A stretch of 64,000 nt of DNA. Origin: Planococcus citri (lineage: Eukaryota; Arthropoda; Insecta; Hemiptera; Pseudococcidae). Each line of letters opens with the position of its first letter. Position 1 is the stretch's first letter. The notes under the pieces are model-generated. The model was not told where the DNA came from and did not search any database. It saw only the letters and a list, made by a program, of their open reading frames with translations. Below are positions 37,065 through 48,966 of this stretch, piece after piece. Location of the stretch: assembly GCF_950023065.1 (NCBI RefSeq), contig NC_088680.1:68423350-68487349 (forward strand). The letters are read 5' to 3'. Position numbers and translations under genes: made by a program.

Positions 37065-40000
37065 ATGGAGCGATTATCAATACGTTGCATTTTAATAGTA
37101 ATTCCTATCCTTTTCATGTTGCATCTTTGTCAAGCAAAAGGTAAGTGAAAATTATTATTATTACATATCATAATTCATTCATTCATGTATCAGCACACAA
37201 ACAGTATTTTTACAAACTTATGTTAAATTTTAAGTATATCAAGTCCTGTAGATATTAGCTTGGACTTCAAATTGTAGAAATTTCGCAATTGTGACATACC
37301 TACCTATCTATTAAATAAAGCGCCTTCTCAAAAAATGAACGAAAAATACGTGAAAATCAAAAAAAAATATCTAGCCCGTTCTATGGCACCTAGAAAGCTA
37401 TTTTTTTAAATATCGAAACCTTAACGTTTCTACAATATAGAAAAAATTATCAGACCAAAAAATTTTGAAGTTAAAGGGCCCAAATTTCGAGTTGAAATGG
37501 GTCTATTCAGCGCTTGAATTAGATGCATGGGTTGTTCGGGGGTGAAACAACCATGTGTGGTGAGACGAGGTAGCGAACTGTGTAGGACTGTAGGTAATTA
37601 GGTATAGTGTGAATGATTACTCATTTCGAAAAATGGTGAGATTTTAACATCATCAAGCGAAGTTATTTATCTAAGCCTATCCATCTATCCATCTAGTCTA
37701 CAATTCACGAGGCAAAAAGTGTTCACCTACCAGGATTTTTTTGGGGACAAAAAGTGAGAGAGGGCAGATTGGCCCCACTGCCGAAGGTAGTGCTGACGTA
37801 ACATATCCCTTATAGTAATGTAGGTAACGTGTATCGAGATAGGATTTTTGGGCATAAATTAACAAAATCACATAAATTCTTCCAATTTATGTGTACTTAG
37901 CAATTACGCTATTGGTACCCCACTAATAGGGGTGGAGACGTGACCATCTCAAGTTTCTTTATAATACTGATCTTCGCGCTGAAATCCTCAGTAGTAATTT
38001 GGCCGTTCTTACTCAAATGAAGAGTCTTTAGAGTCTTGTCTTCAAGTAATGTCGAACTGCAGTAAAGCAGGACTTCGCGGTTCTTACTATATACTCTGAA
38101 AAATGTCTTGTTTCTTGTTTCGATGATTCACGGTCGTCGGTTTGTATTCGAGACGTTGATAAAAATTATTCCATGGGATTTCCTTATTTGAGGAAACCAT
38201 GGTAAAGTCCTTTTGTTTTCTCCATCTCGTTAGATGGTAAATAGCCTGCATAAATTGGTGAGATTAATTGTGCCTATTGTACGATTAATAACAAGTGAAC
38301 CTTTTTGATATCTTGGGATGTATCCGGACATCACCAGGATAGGCAAAGAATTAAAATGCACCTCGTTTAGTTAAGTTCCATCGAACGCCTTAGTTATTGG
38401 TTAGGCACCCGTGAGAGATGGAAAACAAGTACAGTTGGTAGTAAGTGGTGAAATACACTTATTCATTTAGTTTAAGTTTAATATTTTTACCTTCGCATGG
38501 ATTTCGAGCAAGGTGTCGTAATCCATGAAGATTAATATTTATGTTGTTTTCCAGTGTAATTTAATTACTAGCAAAACTACTCACTTTCGCATATCCTATT
38601 CTTCACAGGTGTTTAGGGTAAAATCTCAAGTTAGATTATTGTTTCGATTTTTATGATCTACGCCAACACACCCATGGCGAGATCATCGCAAATTAAATTC
38701 ATTCTATTCATACTTTCTACTAGAATTAGAGAAAAATACGTATGTAGATGAATTTGTGTGTAAAATGTAAATATACCTTGTAAATAGAGCAGAGACTTAT
38801 TTATTAGGTATTCTTTTTAAATGATGTGTAGGGCAGAGTAGAAAAACTACACCCTTCTGAGCTATCTAGGTATTGGCAAATATTCCCCGCCTAAGGAATA
38901 TTTCTAAGTTTCACCACCATAGGTATAGGATCTTTTCCCCCCTATATCTCGTAGTCCCTCTTATCTGAACTATATCAAAAGTTTACCTTGCTTGACGTTA
39001 GTATCACTTCAGCATTTACAAAAATCACAAAAAAAATTTTTTCCCTTGCACATAGACATAGGGTGGGGGGAGGTGGAAAAGGGGTATTTTTTGACCTAGA
39101 AGGAGGACAAAAAATTCGACCGGGGATGGATAGGCTGGTGTCTTGGGATGCTGAAAATACAAAATTTTCTATCAGCCTCCAGCACAATCAAAAGTTAGGC
39201 AACCCTAAACGCAATTTTTGCCCATTTTTTGAGGTTTTTCCGCCCTAGTGCCTGTTGTATTCGGAGGGGACAATTTTTTCTCTCATATCCCGTTACATCT
39301 CACCTCTACCTTTCCAAAATCACCACATTCACGAAATTCGACTTGCACATTTCGTTGTAATTAATTTTCAAAATTGGGTAAATATGACTTTTCATAAAAT
39401 ACAAACTTCACAATTTTTTTTCAAAAGTGGCCGTGTGACCTATCAAAATGGGCTAAAATTTTGTGCTGAACTCAAAAATATCAACAGTTTTTGTGTTACT
39501 CCCTTCCCCCCTGTACTAACCCCATAAAACCTGAAAAACATCAAAATCACGTTTTTCCTATTTGTTCAGAATTAAATTTTCTTTCAAATGAGCTATATCA
39601 TATAGATTTCACCCTCTCCCTCCTCCTTGAGAATCTACCCCCCTCTTTTCCGACCCAAAACAGAGGGATTCATGATAAACTTGCAAAAAAATAGAGATGG
39701 GAAATTTTTAAAATTCTTTGGAGGTACTGGAAAGGCTTTGGAAGCTTTTTCAATCGATTTTATGGTGTGAAAAGAGTGTTGCAAACCGGCCAAAAACCAG
39801 ATTTTAGTTTCAAGTTTGATTACTTAAATAAAATTTTGATTAAGGTGTGTGTATCCACGATCGAAGGCTTAAAAAGTTGAAAAGCCGAAAGATTTAACAA
39901 TTTGAAAAATTGTGATTTTAGCATAAAAAATTGTCACTCATTATATCAAGTTGAGTGAAAGTTTTAAAATTTATGTGGAATTTAGATTCAATAAGGACCA

Positions 40001-43000
40001 ATTAATGGATGTTTTTTTTTTTGAACTAGGTACCTACATTCTAGCCAGAAAGCTCACAATAAAAGATCAAACTGCTGTATCAGGCTATCTGGACCTATAC
40101 TAACACATTCACATACACCTAGGTAATTTGTTGCCAAAATGTTGATCTTGAGCCATTCACTATTTTCAATAAGTAAAAAATCCAAAAAAACTGACCTTTT
40201 GAGGGGGTTTTCACCCATTTTTGATCATTTTACACTGGTACCTATGAAAAACATTCAACAAGATGTTCGATATTTTCTGATGGTTCTTCATCTTCACCTT
40301 CCCCATCCCATTTTTTTGTCTTATAGTACAAACACCTACTGTACTCCTATTTTATCAGAATTAGCAAATATGAATAAATTTTGTGTCGAGAACGCACTTC
40401 ACAAAGTGAGAAAAGAGCAATGAAATCTACAGTGTGATAGTTCATTTGAAAGGAAATCCAATTTTGAACAATTTTGCCGATTACAAATTTTTCATTAAGT
40501 ACCTATTGGTCGATATTGTTCATCAAAAATGCAAAAATTATAATTGTTGACTCTTTGAGTTTCGGGATTCTTTGAGGCGCAAAGATTGCTTCAAACACAA
40601 TTTGCGAATAACAAGTCATAGAAAAATGATCAAGGAACAACTTTTGTTTGAAAAATTTTCACGTACAACCAATTGATGGTCGGAAGGGGGGGAGTAGATT
40701 CTCAAGGAGGAGGGAGAGGGTGAAATCTATCCTGATATAGCTCATTTGAAAGAAAATTTAATTCTGAACACTTTTAGAGATTATCAGTTTTTCATTTTTT
40801 CGATATTTTCCCATAAAAATAGGAAAAACGTGATTTTGATGTTTTTTCAGGTTTTATGGGGTTAGTACAGGGGGGGGGGAAGGGGGTAACACAAAAACTG
40901 TTGATATTTTTGAGTTCAGCGCAAAATTTTAGCCCATTTTGATAGGTCACACGGCCACTTTTGAAAAAAAAATTATGAAGTTTGTATTTTATGAAAAGTC
41001 GTACTTACCCAATTTTGAAAATTAATTACAACGAAATGTGGCGGTCGAATTTCGTGAATGTGGTGATTTTGGAAAGGTAGAGGTGAGATGTAACGGGATA
41101 TGAGAGAAAAAATTGTCCCCTCCGAATACAACAGGCACTAGGGCGGAAAAACCTCAATAAATGGGCAAAAATTGAGTGTAGGGTTGCCTAACTTTTGATT
41201 GTGCAGGAGGCTGATAGAAAATTTTGTATTTTCAGCATCCCAAGACACCAGCCTATCCATCCCCGGTCGAATTTTTTGTCCTCCTTCTAGGTCAAAAAAT
41301 ACCCCTTTTCCACCTCCCCCCACCCCATGACTATGTGCAAGCGAAATAATTTTTTTTTGTGATTTTCGTAAATGCTGAAGTGATACTAACGTCAAGCAAG
41401 GTAAACTTTTTGTCCCCAAAAAAATCCCGATAACATCGATTTCTAGAGCACTTTTTGCCTCGTGGATTGTAGACTAGTAGTCCTGAGGAACATTTCAAGC
41501 CCTTGTCATCAAAAAAAGTGGCCCCACTTACAAAATGGCGGCCATTTTGATTGACAGGTCAGCCGAAATCGCAGATTTTGGTTCCCAACATAGGACTTGC
41601 ATGAAATTTTCAAAACATAAAAAGGTAGATCGAAAGATCAGGCAAAAATTCATCACCTGTCAGAATTTCGAGTGCTAAAATGCCTTTTTCGATTTTTGGT
41701 GAATTTTTGAAAATAAAATTTAGGCCAAAAATGAGGGAAAAAATCAGAATTTTGCCAAATTGACCAAGAAAGCTGAAATTTGTGATACGCCTTATTTTCG
41801 ACACGCCAAATGGATTGGAAACTCTTTCAAACCGTTTTGAGCCGTTCTGGAGCCTCCAGTAGATTTTTGAAACTAGAAATTCCCACATAATTTCATCAAA
41901 TGGAGTTGGAAAGCCGAAATTCATTCTGCAAACTAATTTCAATACGCTACAATCCTTTTTTTTCAAAATCGCGTTGTCCTTTTTTTTGAAATCGCGTTGT
42001 GCTTTTTTTCTCGAAATCGCGTTGTGCTTTTTTTAAAAAAATCTTTGTGTTCTGCTTTCAAAATCCCAATCACTTTTTTTTCAAAGATGCCTTGTGCTTT
42101 TTTTGAAAATCGCGTTGTGCTTTTTTTCTCAAAATCGCGTTGTGTTTTTTTTTCAAAATTGCGTTGTGCTTTTTTTCCAAAATCGTGATGTGCTTTTTTT
42201 CCGAAATCGCATTGTGCTTTTTTTTTCAAAATCGCGTTGTGCTTTTCTTTCCAAAATCGCGCTGTGCTTTTATTTCCAAAATTGCGTTCTGCCTTTTTTC
42301 AAAATCGCGTTGTGCCTTTTTTCAAAATTTATTGCGTTTTGCCTTTTTTCAAAATCGCGTTGTGCCTTTTTTCAAAATCGCGTTGTGCCTTTTTTCAAAA
42401 TCGCGTTGTGCTTTTTTTCAAAATCATTATTGCGTTCTGCTTTCAAAATCCCAATCGCTTTTTTTCAAAGTTGCGTTGTGCTTTTTTTTTCAAAGTTGTA
42501 TTGGGATTTTTTTTGAAATCTCGTTTTATTTTTGAAATTTGCGTTGTGCTTTTTTTCAAAATTGTGTGGTGTTCTTTTTTTTCAAAATTGCAATTGGGAT
42601 TGTGCGTTCCTAGCTAAGGAGGCCACGCACACTGTTACATACCTACAGCTGCGCTTTGTATAGGTTTTTTTTGAGATGTAACCTTAGACCTATTACTTAC
42701 TCCCGAGGTGCAAAATGTTGTGAAAATCTCAATTTTTAAAAATGTACCTTACCGAAAAGAGTGGATGCTTCAAAACTGCATAAACGGTTCGAAACAGTTC
42801 CCAGCAGTTTCAAAGTTTTTTTTTTTTTTTTTTTAATTTTGTAAAATTTGAAACATGAACTCTACCAGCTAGCCATTATTTATAAGAAGAAAGTTTTGTG
42901 AAAACTTTGAATTCCGGAACCCTACATACTCATAAGTTCTTTGTTAATTGTGATAAATACACTCAAATTCTATATTATTATAGAAGACAGAAAACGTGGA

Positions 43001-43168
43001 AATCCCTGCAACACGCACTTTGATTGTTCCAAGGCAAGAGAGATTATTAACGCTGAACGAACTATGCCATGTGCTAATAGACATGGATTATGGATATATT
43101 ATTTTGAAGTACGTTGCAATTTGACAGATAATATTCTGACCATTGATAATCCGTCTCTACCATCTCAG
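37065..43168 (+). CDS. Secreted serine protease, N-terminal exons (signal peptide + Cys-rich module)
   Basis: Exon 37065-37140 encodes a basic start (MERLSIR) and a hydrophobic stretch ending LHLCQAK, a classic signal peptide, and closes in phase 1 at a GTAAGT donor. Exon 42984-43168 resumes in phase and gives 61 residues with four cysteines (NPCNTHFDCSKA, TMPCANRHG, EVRCNL), ending in phase 0. The spacing recalls the CLIP-like modules that precede insect immune or developmental proteases, but I cannot confirm the fold. The 5.8-kb intron holds a solo LTR, a fold-back element and a minisatellite. I link these exons to the protease exons at 55728-56742 because of strand and module order. The connecting exons are not identified, so they could belong to a separate small secreted protein. 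Confidence 0.6.
37693..41477. repeat. Fold-back element, family C, left arm split by an LTR insertion
   Basis: The left end CTAGTCTACAATTCACGAGG and the right-end complement match. Left-arm pieces 37693-37754 and 38978-about 39700 pair with about 40690-41477. Shared words include TTACCTTGCTTGACGTTAGT, GGTGTCTTGGGATGCTGAAA and GGACAAAAAATTCGACCGGG with their complements. The arms are about 780 bp and the unpaired centre about 1 kb. The arms contain GTGACCTATCAAAATGGGC, a word typical of the FASN-intron array. It lies inside an intron of the putative protease gene. Confidence 0.87.
37755..38977. mobile_element. Probable solo LTR (1,223 bp) with AAAG duplication
   Basis: The segment begins TGAGAGGGCAG and ends CTATATCA (TG...CA), flanked by AAAG at 37751-37754 and 38978-38981. 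The uninterrupted sequence is visible in the opposite arm of the fold-back element at about 41400-41420. Removing the segment and one AAAG restores that arm, which is strong evidence for insertion. The 4-bp duplication and TG/CA ends fit an LTR, and no internal coding region is present. The superfamily is unknown. Confidence 0.72.
41478..41960 (-). repeat. Single arm of fold-back family B
   Basis: Homologous to one arm of 32666-34453. Shared words include GCGGCCATTTTGATTGACAG (one base different in the other copy), GGTAGATCGAAAGATCA, GCCAAATTGACCAAGAA and TCTGGAGCCTCCAGTAGATT. It ends at ATACGCTAC, where the minisatellite starts. No partner arm is nearby. Confidence 0.8.
41960..42610. repeat. 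23-26-bp minisatellite, about 26 copies
   Basis: The unit TTTTTTTCAAAATCGCGTTGTGC repeats with variable T-run length and a few changes (GCGTTCTGC, GCGATGTGC). A longer block, TCTGCTTTCAAAATCCCAATC, occurs twice (about 42050-42072 and 42434-42456), showing a higher-order repeat of about 385 bp. Open frames across the block in several frames are a by-product of the repeat. Confidence 0.9.
42672..42710. repeat. Decayed end of the MITE family seen at 46847-47625
   Basis: GAGATGTAACCTTAGACCTATTACTTACTCCCGAGGTGC (broken here into motifs GAGATGTAACCTTA and TACTCCCGAGGTGC) parallels the right terminus of the 779-bp MITE, with a short insertion. No left end was seen nearby. Confidence 0.5.
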
Positions 43169-43887
43169 GTAATATGGAATAAAAGTTTAGTAGAATAGGT
43201 ATAATTTTCATAAGTCATAAGATACCTAATTTAATTTGTGTCAAATTCATGAAACTTCAGGGCTGAACTGAATAGGGTGCTTGAAAAATGTCAGATTGCA
43301 TACTTTCAAAGAATTTTGTATTTTGAAATATTTTCTTTTCAAAATTAAGCGACTAACAAGCATTGGCGGACTGGGTCGGTTAGAGGCCCTTATGGCAGAT
43401 GCACTGAATGAGGCCCTCAAAATTTTATCCCCTCCCCCTTAACAATCTTTCTCGTCCTGTCAAATGGTCACTAAAAACTTCCGGAAGCGTGAGTTCAAAA
43501 CTGAATTTTTGACCAATTCCCAAATTACAGAAAGATGTGAAAAAATAAAATCTTCACAGAACTCATTTTACCTACAAAGATCAGTTTTTTTCGGCAAGAT
43601 AATTCGTCTGGTGTGTTTAAACGATCACTCGACGGGAAAACAATCGAAATTTGACCTTTCTTGAACCACTAGCGTCCAGCCAGAAATTTCAAATTTCTCC
43701 GGATGGGCCAAAACTTGAGTACCTTTTTCGGTTTTTGTGGTTAATGCAATATACTGTTTGATGGTAGAAAATTTGTGGACCAGTTGTTACTAAATCAGCT
43801 ACTTCAAAACCAATGCCAAGTTCCAAGAATTCCACTGGAATACAAATAGCTTTACAAAGTAAGTCTAACGCGAGTTCCATAGGGGGC

Positions 43888-45647
43888 CAGGGGCGAAACA
43901 AGAGGTAGTGGGGGACGTTCCACCGCCCCTATGCTTTAACAGGTGGAAAGTCGGCAAAAAATGGGGAAAATTTCAACAAAAAAAAATGAAAGAATCGGCA
44001 AAAATCAAAAATTGTTGGTAAAATTGAAATAGTCGCCCTATCGCCAATTTTCCTAGCATTTTGCTAGCAAAGCTGGGCAATTAGCATCAGTCGCATTCCA
44101 CTGGTGTTATGCTAGCATGAGGTGAGCTAGCGTGATGCTAGCATCTAGCTGGCACAATACCATTCTGGGATAGCATTTCACTTGCATTAGTACGCTGCTA
44201 GGTTCATGTTAGCATTCAAATGTTAGCATTTTTCTGGCATAAGTATGCTAGTTTCATGCTAGCACACACGCCCTAAAATTTTATTCGCATTTTGCTTGCT
44301 CTATATTTCACCTTTTTTTGTGATTTTAAGACGTAGGGTGCCACAAAGAAGTCGGTACTTGTAGAAATGAAAATGAAAGAATAAGACAAACAAGAAAAAC
44401 GATTTTCATCCACCATTTCTTCACAATTGTCAGTCTGTTGAGCCTTTTTCAGGCATTTATGGCCTAGAAAAATGTCAAAAATCTATAAAAAAAAAACAGC
44501 AACAAAACATAACAAAATATTCCATATTACCAGTACGGTAAGTATGTGAAAATTTGAACGCCAAAAATATACTTAGGTACTTTTTTTTTCTTTATAAAAA
44601 ACAACTCACTTGAAAAGTAAATTATGAAATAAGTAGGTATATGAGAAAATCATGGTTCTTTTTTGTCATATACTTCGTGTGACACATGCAATAGTATGTT
44701 TTCGATATCGCTGAACACGAATATTGCCTTAGTTTTTCGAATCGACTTCACCCATGGCCCCCAGAACCTCCCCCAATAGGTAAAAGTCCAAAAAAATTGT
44801 TGGGGGCCGTGGATGGGGTCCAATCACAAATCTGACGTCATATTCGTGTTCAGCGTCGCCGAAAACATACAATTCGATATATCACATGCCCCAGATTTTC
44901 TTTTGAAAGTTTCACCCAAAATTGTGGGTGGGGGTGCTCCCCCTCCGTCAAGAGTTCCATCTCGAAACCTAAATATTTTGAAAAAGTATCAAAATGTACA
45001 TCTACCTATGGAAATTTTTTCAAAATTTTAAATGGTAGCTCCCACTTACAGCGCTATTTTGAAATTTGAACTTTCAAATTGAAAGTTCAACTTTTATCAA
45101 CTTTCAACTTTTGAAAATTTCAAAATACTTGAAAAGTTCATAATTCAATGCCCTTTCGAACTGCGAAATCAGTTTTGATCAATGTATCATAGTTTTGGAG
45201 GAATGGGCTGCTGAAGTTGAGTACCTCGAGACAATGTGAAAATAATGGAAGCCCCCCCACCCACCACCTGAGGGGACTGGGACCAAACTGATTGCGGATT
45301 TCTTACTTACTGGGTCAACTGGGTGGGTAGATATTGTAAAAAAAATTTGAGCAAAATCGAAGGACATGACCCAAAAACGTTGGTTGAGTTGACATGGAAT
45401 GACCCATCCCAGAATGGTATTGTGCCAGCTATAGATGCTAGCATCACGCTAGCTCATGTGTGCTAGCTCACCTCATGCTAGCATAACACCAGTGGAATGC
45501 GACTGATGCTAATGATATGCCAGCTTTGCTAGCATAATGCTAGGAAAATTGTCAATACGGATGTGTTCTAATCTTTTAATTCACAAACTCCGTTTATTCG
45601 GCAAACTTGGTATTGTCCCCGCAAAAATATGCTTAATTTCGCCCCTG
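43888..45647. mobile_element. TIR-bounded composite with CAGGGGCGAAA ends
   Basis: CAGGGGCGAAA (43888-43898) and its exact complement (45637-45647) enclose 1,760 bp that include the TAGCAT fold-back pair and the family A sequence. No clear target duplication flanks it. The CAG start would suit hAT. An 11-bp match at this distance could be chance, though the nested pairing inside favours a real unit. Confidence 0.4.
44045..45557. repeat. Fold-back pair rich in TGCTAGCAT motifs flanking family A sequence
   Basis: The left arm at 44045-44171 and right arm at 45406-45557 are near-perfect complements (for example CGCATTCCACTGGTGTTATG and GGCACAATACCATTCTGGGA with partners). Short TGCTAGCATG palindromes repeat within each arm. 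Between them, 44640-45400 is homologous to the family A repeat at 18.6-19.5 kb. Either this is one element or family A sequence inserted into a small TIR element. Confidence 0.82.
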
Positions 45648-46387
45648 ACCCTGTCCTAAGACGGCGCACTTTTTTTTCCGAAGCCTGATACTCCTAATGC
45701 AAATTTTCTCGAGGACAATCATTGCAAAGCTATTTTTCAAATGCGAGAAGGGCTTAATCCTGATGGTGATGGTATCAAAAAAATGTAGAAAGTTCAGGGA
45801 ATCAAACGATTTTTCAACATTTTGTCTTCGTTCATTTTTATGCTTTATGCTAATGCCAGTGTGGGAACTTTACTTTTTGAGTGTCCTCGTACGCTCCCAC
45901 GCCATTCACCTAAATCTACCCGTTTTCGTGGCGGCAATCCGCATTTGCGACTGCGCCGTCATTGTACTTGTTATCTATAGGTATGTACATAGGTTGACAG
46001 AAAGCAACTGCAACCAAGGTCGGCATTTCCATTCCCTTTGACCTAGAAACTTGATTAAAAAAGCATTCTAAAGCTCAAAGTATTTCCTATGACATACTAA
46101 AATCTCAAGTTGCTGACGCGCGTGGAAAAAAAGAGAGCGTTTCGCGCGAGGCGTGTATGGTTTGACCCTGCGGATTTTCAAAAACTGGTTTAATTCCATA
46201 ACCGCGCGCTCTAAGGGGAAAAATAAAAAACCATGTTGTAGCGCTAGCGCATTCCTTGAGGAACACCAGGCTGAAATTTCACAAGGGTGGTGTGAATACA
46301 ACTCAAGAAACAGCCAGACTCACAACACGTGCTCGAGTAAAAAACGTGCTTTTTTTGCGGAATTGAATTGCATTTTGGTGATATGGA

Positions 46388-48241
46388 GATAATGGCTGAT
46401 GAAACTGATTCGGAGGTTAAACGCAATCAACGCGCGGTAATGAAGTTTTGTCATTTACTTGGTTACACTTTTACTAAAACATATGATTTAATGAGGCTTG
46501 CGTATGGTGCTAAAACAATGTCAGATCCACTATTTTCCATTGGCATCAGCGGTTAAGCGAGGGCTGTAAGTCTGTCGAGTTGATCCCTCACAGAGGGAGA
46601 CCTGCAACGAAATCAACTGAACGGAATGTCAACACAGTCCATTTCCTAATTCTAGAAGATCGTTCCCTTACAGTCAGAGAGATAGGTGCAATTATGGATA
46701 TGTCCAGGGAGACAGTCCGTACAATCCTAAAGGATGAATTGAAAATGCAACGTGTTTCTTGCTGCTGGGTCCCTCATCACCTGACCACTGAGCAGCTCCA
46801 AAAACGTGTACAGGTATGCCGTAAATGGAAAAAAATGCTGAGAGATCGCACCACGGGAGTAATAAGGTCACATCTCAAAAAAAAATTGATTTTGATGTTT
46901 TTGCATTTTTGGGGTTTGTATGACCCCCCTCAACCAAAAACTACACTTTGAGTTGGGTACATTATCTAGTTCTTGTAAAAAACGCAAATGGCCTAACTCA
47001 AAATCTCAACAACATTGCAAGTTGTTTGGAGTTATAAGGGTACATCTCAAAAAACTCCACCTTTTTTGAGCAAATTCCGTACATACAAAGTGTTAACAAA
47101 TAGTTTTGATTGTTTTGAATGTTTGCCAGTTAGAAATAGTCACAAGGAGTGCATTTTTTATTGGTTTGTACCAAATGGAAAATTTTTTTTTAATTGATCA
47201 CTTTTCCGAAAAATGAATTTGCACACATCATGAAATTTTAGTTTTTTGAGAAAAACTCAAAAACTAAGCACTCTAGAAAAAAACTAACGACACTATGTCG
47301 ATTGGAAATTTAATTCTCTACAACTTTGCTGACATGAAATTTTTTTTGGACGCTTCCTTTTGTCTCCACATCAACTTTAATGAAAGGTTATAACTCAAAA
47401 TGTTTTCCAAACATTGAAATATTTCCTCTTTAAGATTTTATTTTTCAAAATGTTCTTATGCTAAATAAAGGTAGGATACCAGATCTTTAAAATGAGGTGC
47501 TATTCATTCCTCACAATTAATTATAAGTTGATGAAAATAATGAATTAAGTTAAAAAAAAAAAGAAAATCACTCTCCTATAAAATTTCACTTTTTAGAGAT
47601 GTGACCTTATTACTCCCGAGGTGCGAGATGATCCTAATTTTTTATCGAAGGTTATTACGTGCGGTGAAACATGGGCATACCATTACGATCCCCTGACCAA
47701 GCTGGAAACTGCCAGCTGGAAGCACGAAGGTTCTCCACGCAAGAAAAAAATTTGTCAAGCCAAAGCGGTCAAAAAAGTTATGTTAATAGCGTTTTTTGAT
47801 TGTCAAGACCTAGTTCATTCTCACACCGTGCCAAATGGCCAAACGATCAATGCCTCCTATTACTGTGAGGTCTTAACAGCACTGAGAGAACACATTAGAA
47901 AAAAATGTCTGGACCTAGAAAAAAGCTGGATCCTTCATCAGGATAATGCGAGGCCGCACACCACCAAATTCACTACCAATTTCCTTGAGAAGTGGAAAAT
48001 TGAATTAATGCCACATCCCCCCTATTCTCCAGACCTCACCCCTTGCGACTTTTGGTTTTTTCCAAGTGTAAAAGCTCATATCCGCAGCAAGCAATTTGAA
48101 AGTGATGAAGCTGTGATCAGCGCTTGTCATCAATTTTTTAGGAACCTCACAGCCAACGATTACACAAAAACTTTCGATAAATGGGTCAAGAGATGGCAGG
48201 AATGTATCGTAAATAAAGGTCAGTACTTTGAAAAACTGTAA
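46388..48241 (+). pseudogene. mariner (D34D) transposase, inactivated
   Basis: The N-terminal helix-turn-helix region (AVMKFCHLLGYTFTKTY) runs to a stop near 46552. The frame then shifts to a second helix-turn-helix region with HRGRPATKS, RSLTVREIGAIMDMSRETV and WVPHHLTTEQ. A 779-bp insertion follows DNA encoding KKMLRD. The catalytic domain resumes at about 47630 and ends KGQYFEKL. WILHQDNARPHT and YSPDLTPCDFW provide the second and third acidic residues with 34 residues between them, the mariner signature. The first acidic site normally reads TGDETW but is TCGETW here, so that Asp is missing. Stop, frameshift, insertion and lost Asp each argue against activity. Confidence 0.9.
46847..47625. 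mobile_element. 779-bp MITE with about 30-bp inverted ends and AGAT duplication
   Basis: The ends CGCACCACGGGAGTAATAAG and the complementary right end (one mismatch over about 30 bp) are flanked by AGAT (46843-46846 and 47626-47629). Removing the element and one AGAT gives an uninterrupted mariner frame at that point. The interior is AT-rich, without coding, and has its own loose inverted features. The class is not known to me. A decayed end of the same family lies at 42672-42710. Confidence 0.82.
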
Positions 48242-48966
48242 AACGCTTGTAAACTTATAAAAAATAAATGATTTTTAAAGTGAAAAAAAACTGTGTTTTT
48301 TTCCAGAGGGTCAAACCAAGCATGCCTCGCTCCAAACGCTCTCATTTTTTTCCACGCGTGTCAGTGACTTGAGATTTTAGTATGTCATAGGAAATACTTT
48401 GAGCTTTCGAATGCCTTTTTAATCAAGTTTCTAGGTCAAAGGGAACGGAAATGCCGACCTTGATTGCAGTTGTTTTCTGTCAACCTATGTACTAATTCTA
48501 ATTGTAAGTATCTATCAATTTATGAATGAACAAGAACACTAATGAAAGAATTGTGTAGCACATTAAAAAATATCGAGATGACATTTTGCTATGATACTTT
48601 CAGTCATTACTTTTAGTAATAAAACCTATTATTTGAATGAGCTTCCGGTGAAAAATTACAACTACTTAAGTATCGAATTTGTAAACAAGAAAACTTACAT
48701 TGAAAAGTCAAGGATGTAAAACACAAGAACTGTGTGCAGTTGGTTTTTATTACACCAGCATTGCCAGTTGCCGGAAATCTGAATTGCGCCGTCTTAGAAC
48801 AAAGTCCCCTACTGCATAAAAAAGGTAAAACTTACATTTCCATGTAACAGTAACTACACTACGACCATTCAAGAAATTCACATACTAACCATAGTTCTGC
48901 TCAAAATTCAACTAATTTCTTCTTGTCTTTTTTTAAACTTAAGCACATGGTGATTTTCTTATTTAG

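Larger units (their letters stand above)
45985..48492 (+). mobile_element. mariner-family transposon with about 180-bp inverted ends, interrupted by a MITE
   Basis: Ends start GTACATAGGTTGACAGAAA and stay paired for at least 170 bp (for example CTAGAAACTTGAT and GTATTTCCTATGACATACTA with complements near 48370-48440). TA dinucleotides adjoin both ends, within one base of the expected position. Inside lies a broken transposase (46388-48241). Without the nested MITE (779 bp plus a 4-bp duplication) the length would be about 1.7 kb. Confidence 0.85.
45657..48796. mobile_element. Possible outer TIR element carrying the mariner
   Basis: TAAGACGGCGCA (45657-45668) and its complement TGCGCCGTCTTA (48785-48796) bracket the mariner copy. 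I see no clear target duplication. The match is 12 bp, so confidence is low. Confidence 0.3.

Noticed and set aside
42094..42617. Three overlapping 126-140-codon open frames of CFF/KIAL-type repeats
   Set aside because: They are different frames of a 23-26-bp minisatellite with T runs. No start context, and composition follows the repeat.
44045..45557. CRISPR-like array (short palindromic TGCTAGCAT repeats)
   Set aside because: Repeats are irregular, without equal spacers, and mirror each other as arms of a fold-back. The DNA is from an animal.
46580..46951. Separate 123-aa helix-turn-helix protein
   Set aside because: It is the second DNA-binding part of the broken mariner transposase, followed by MITE sequence.
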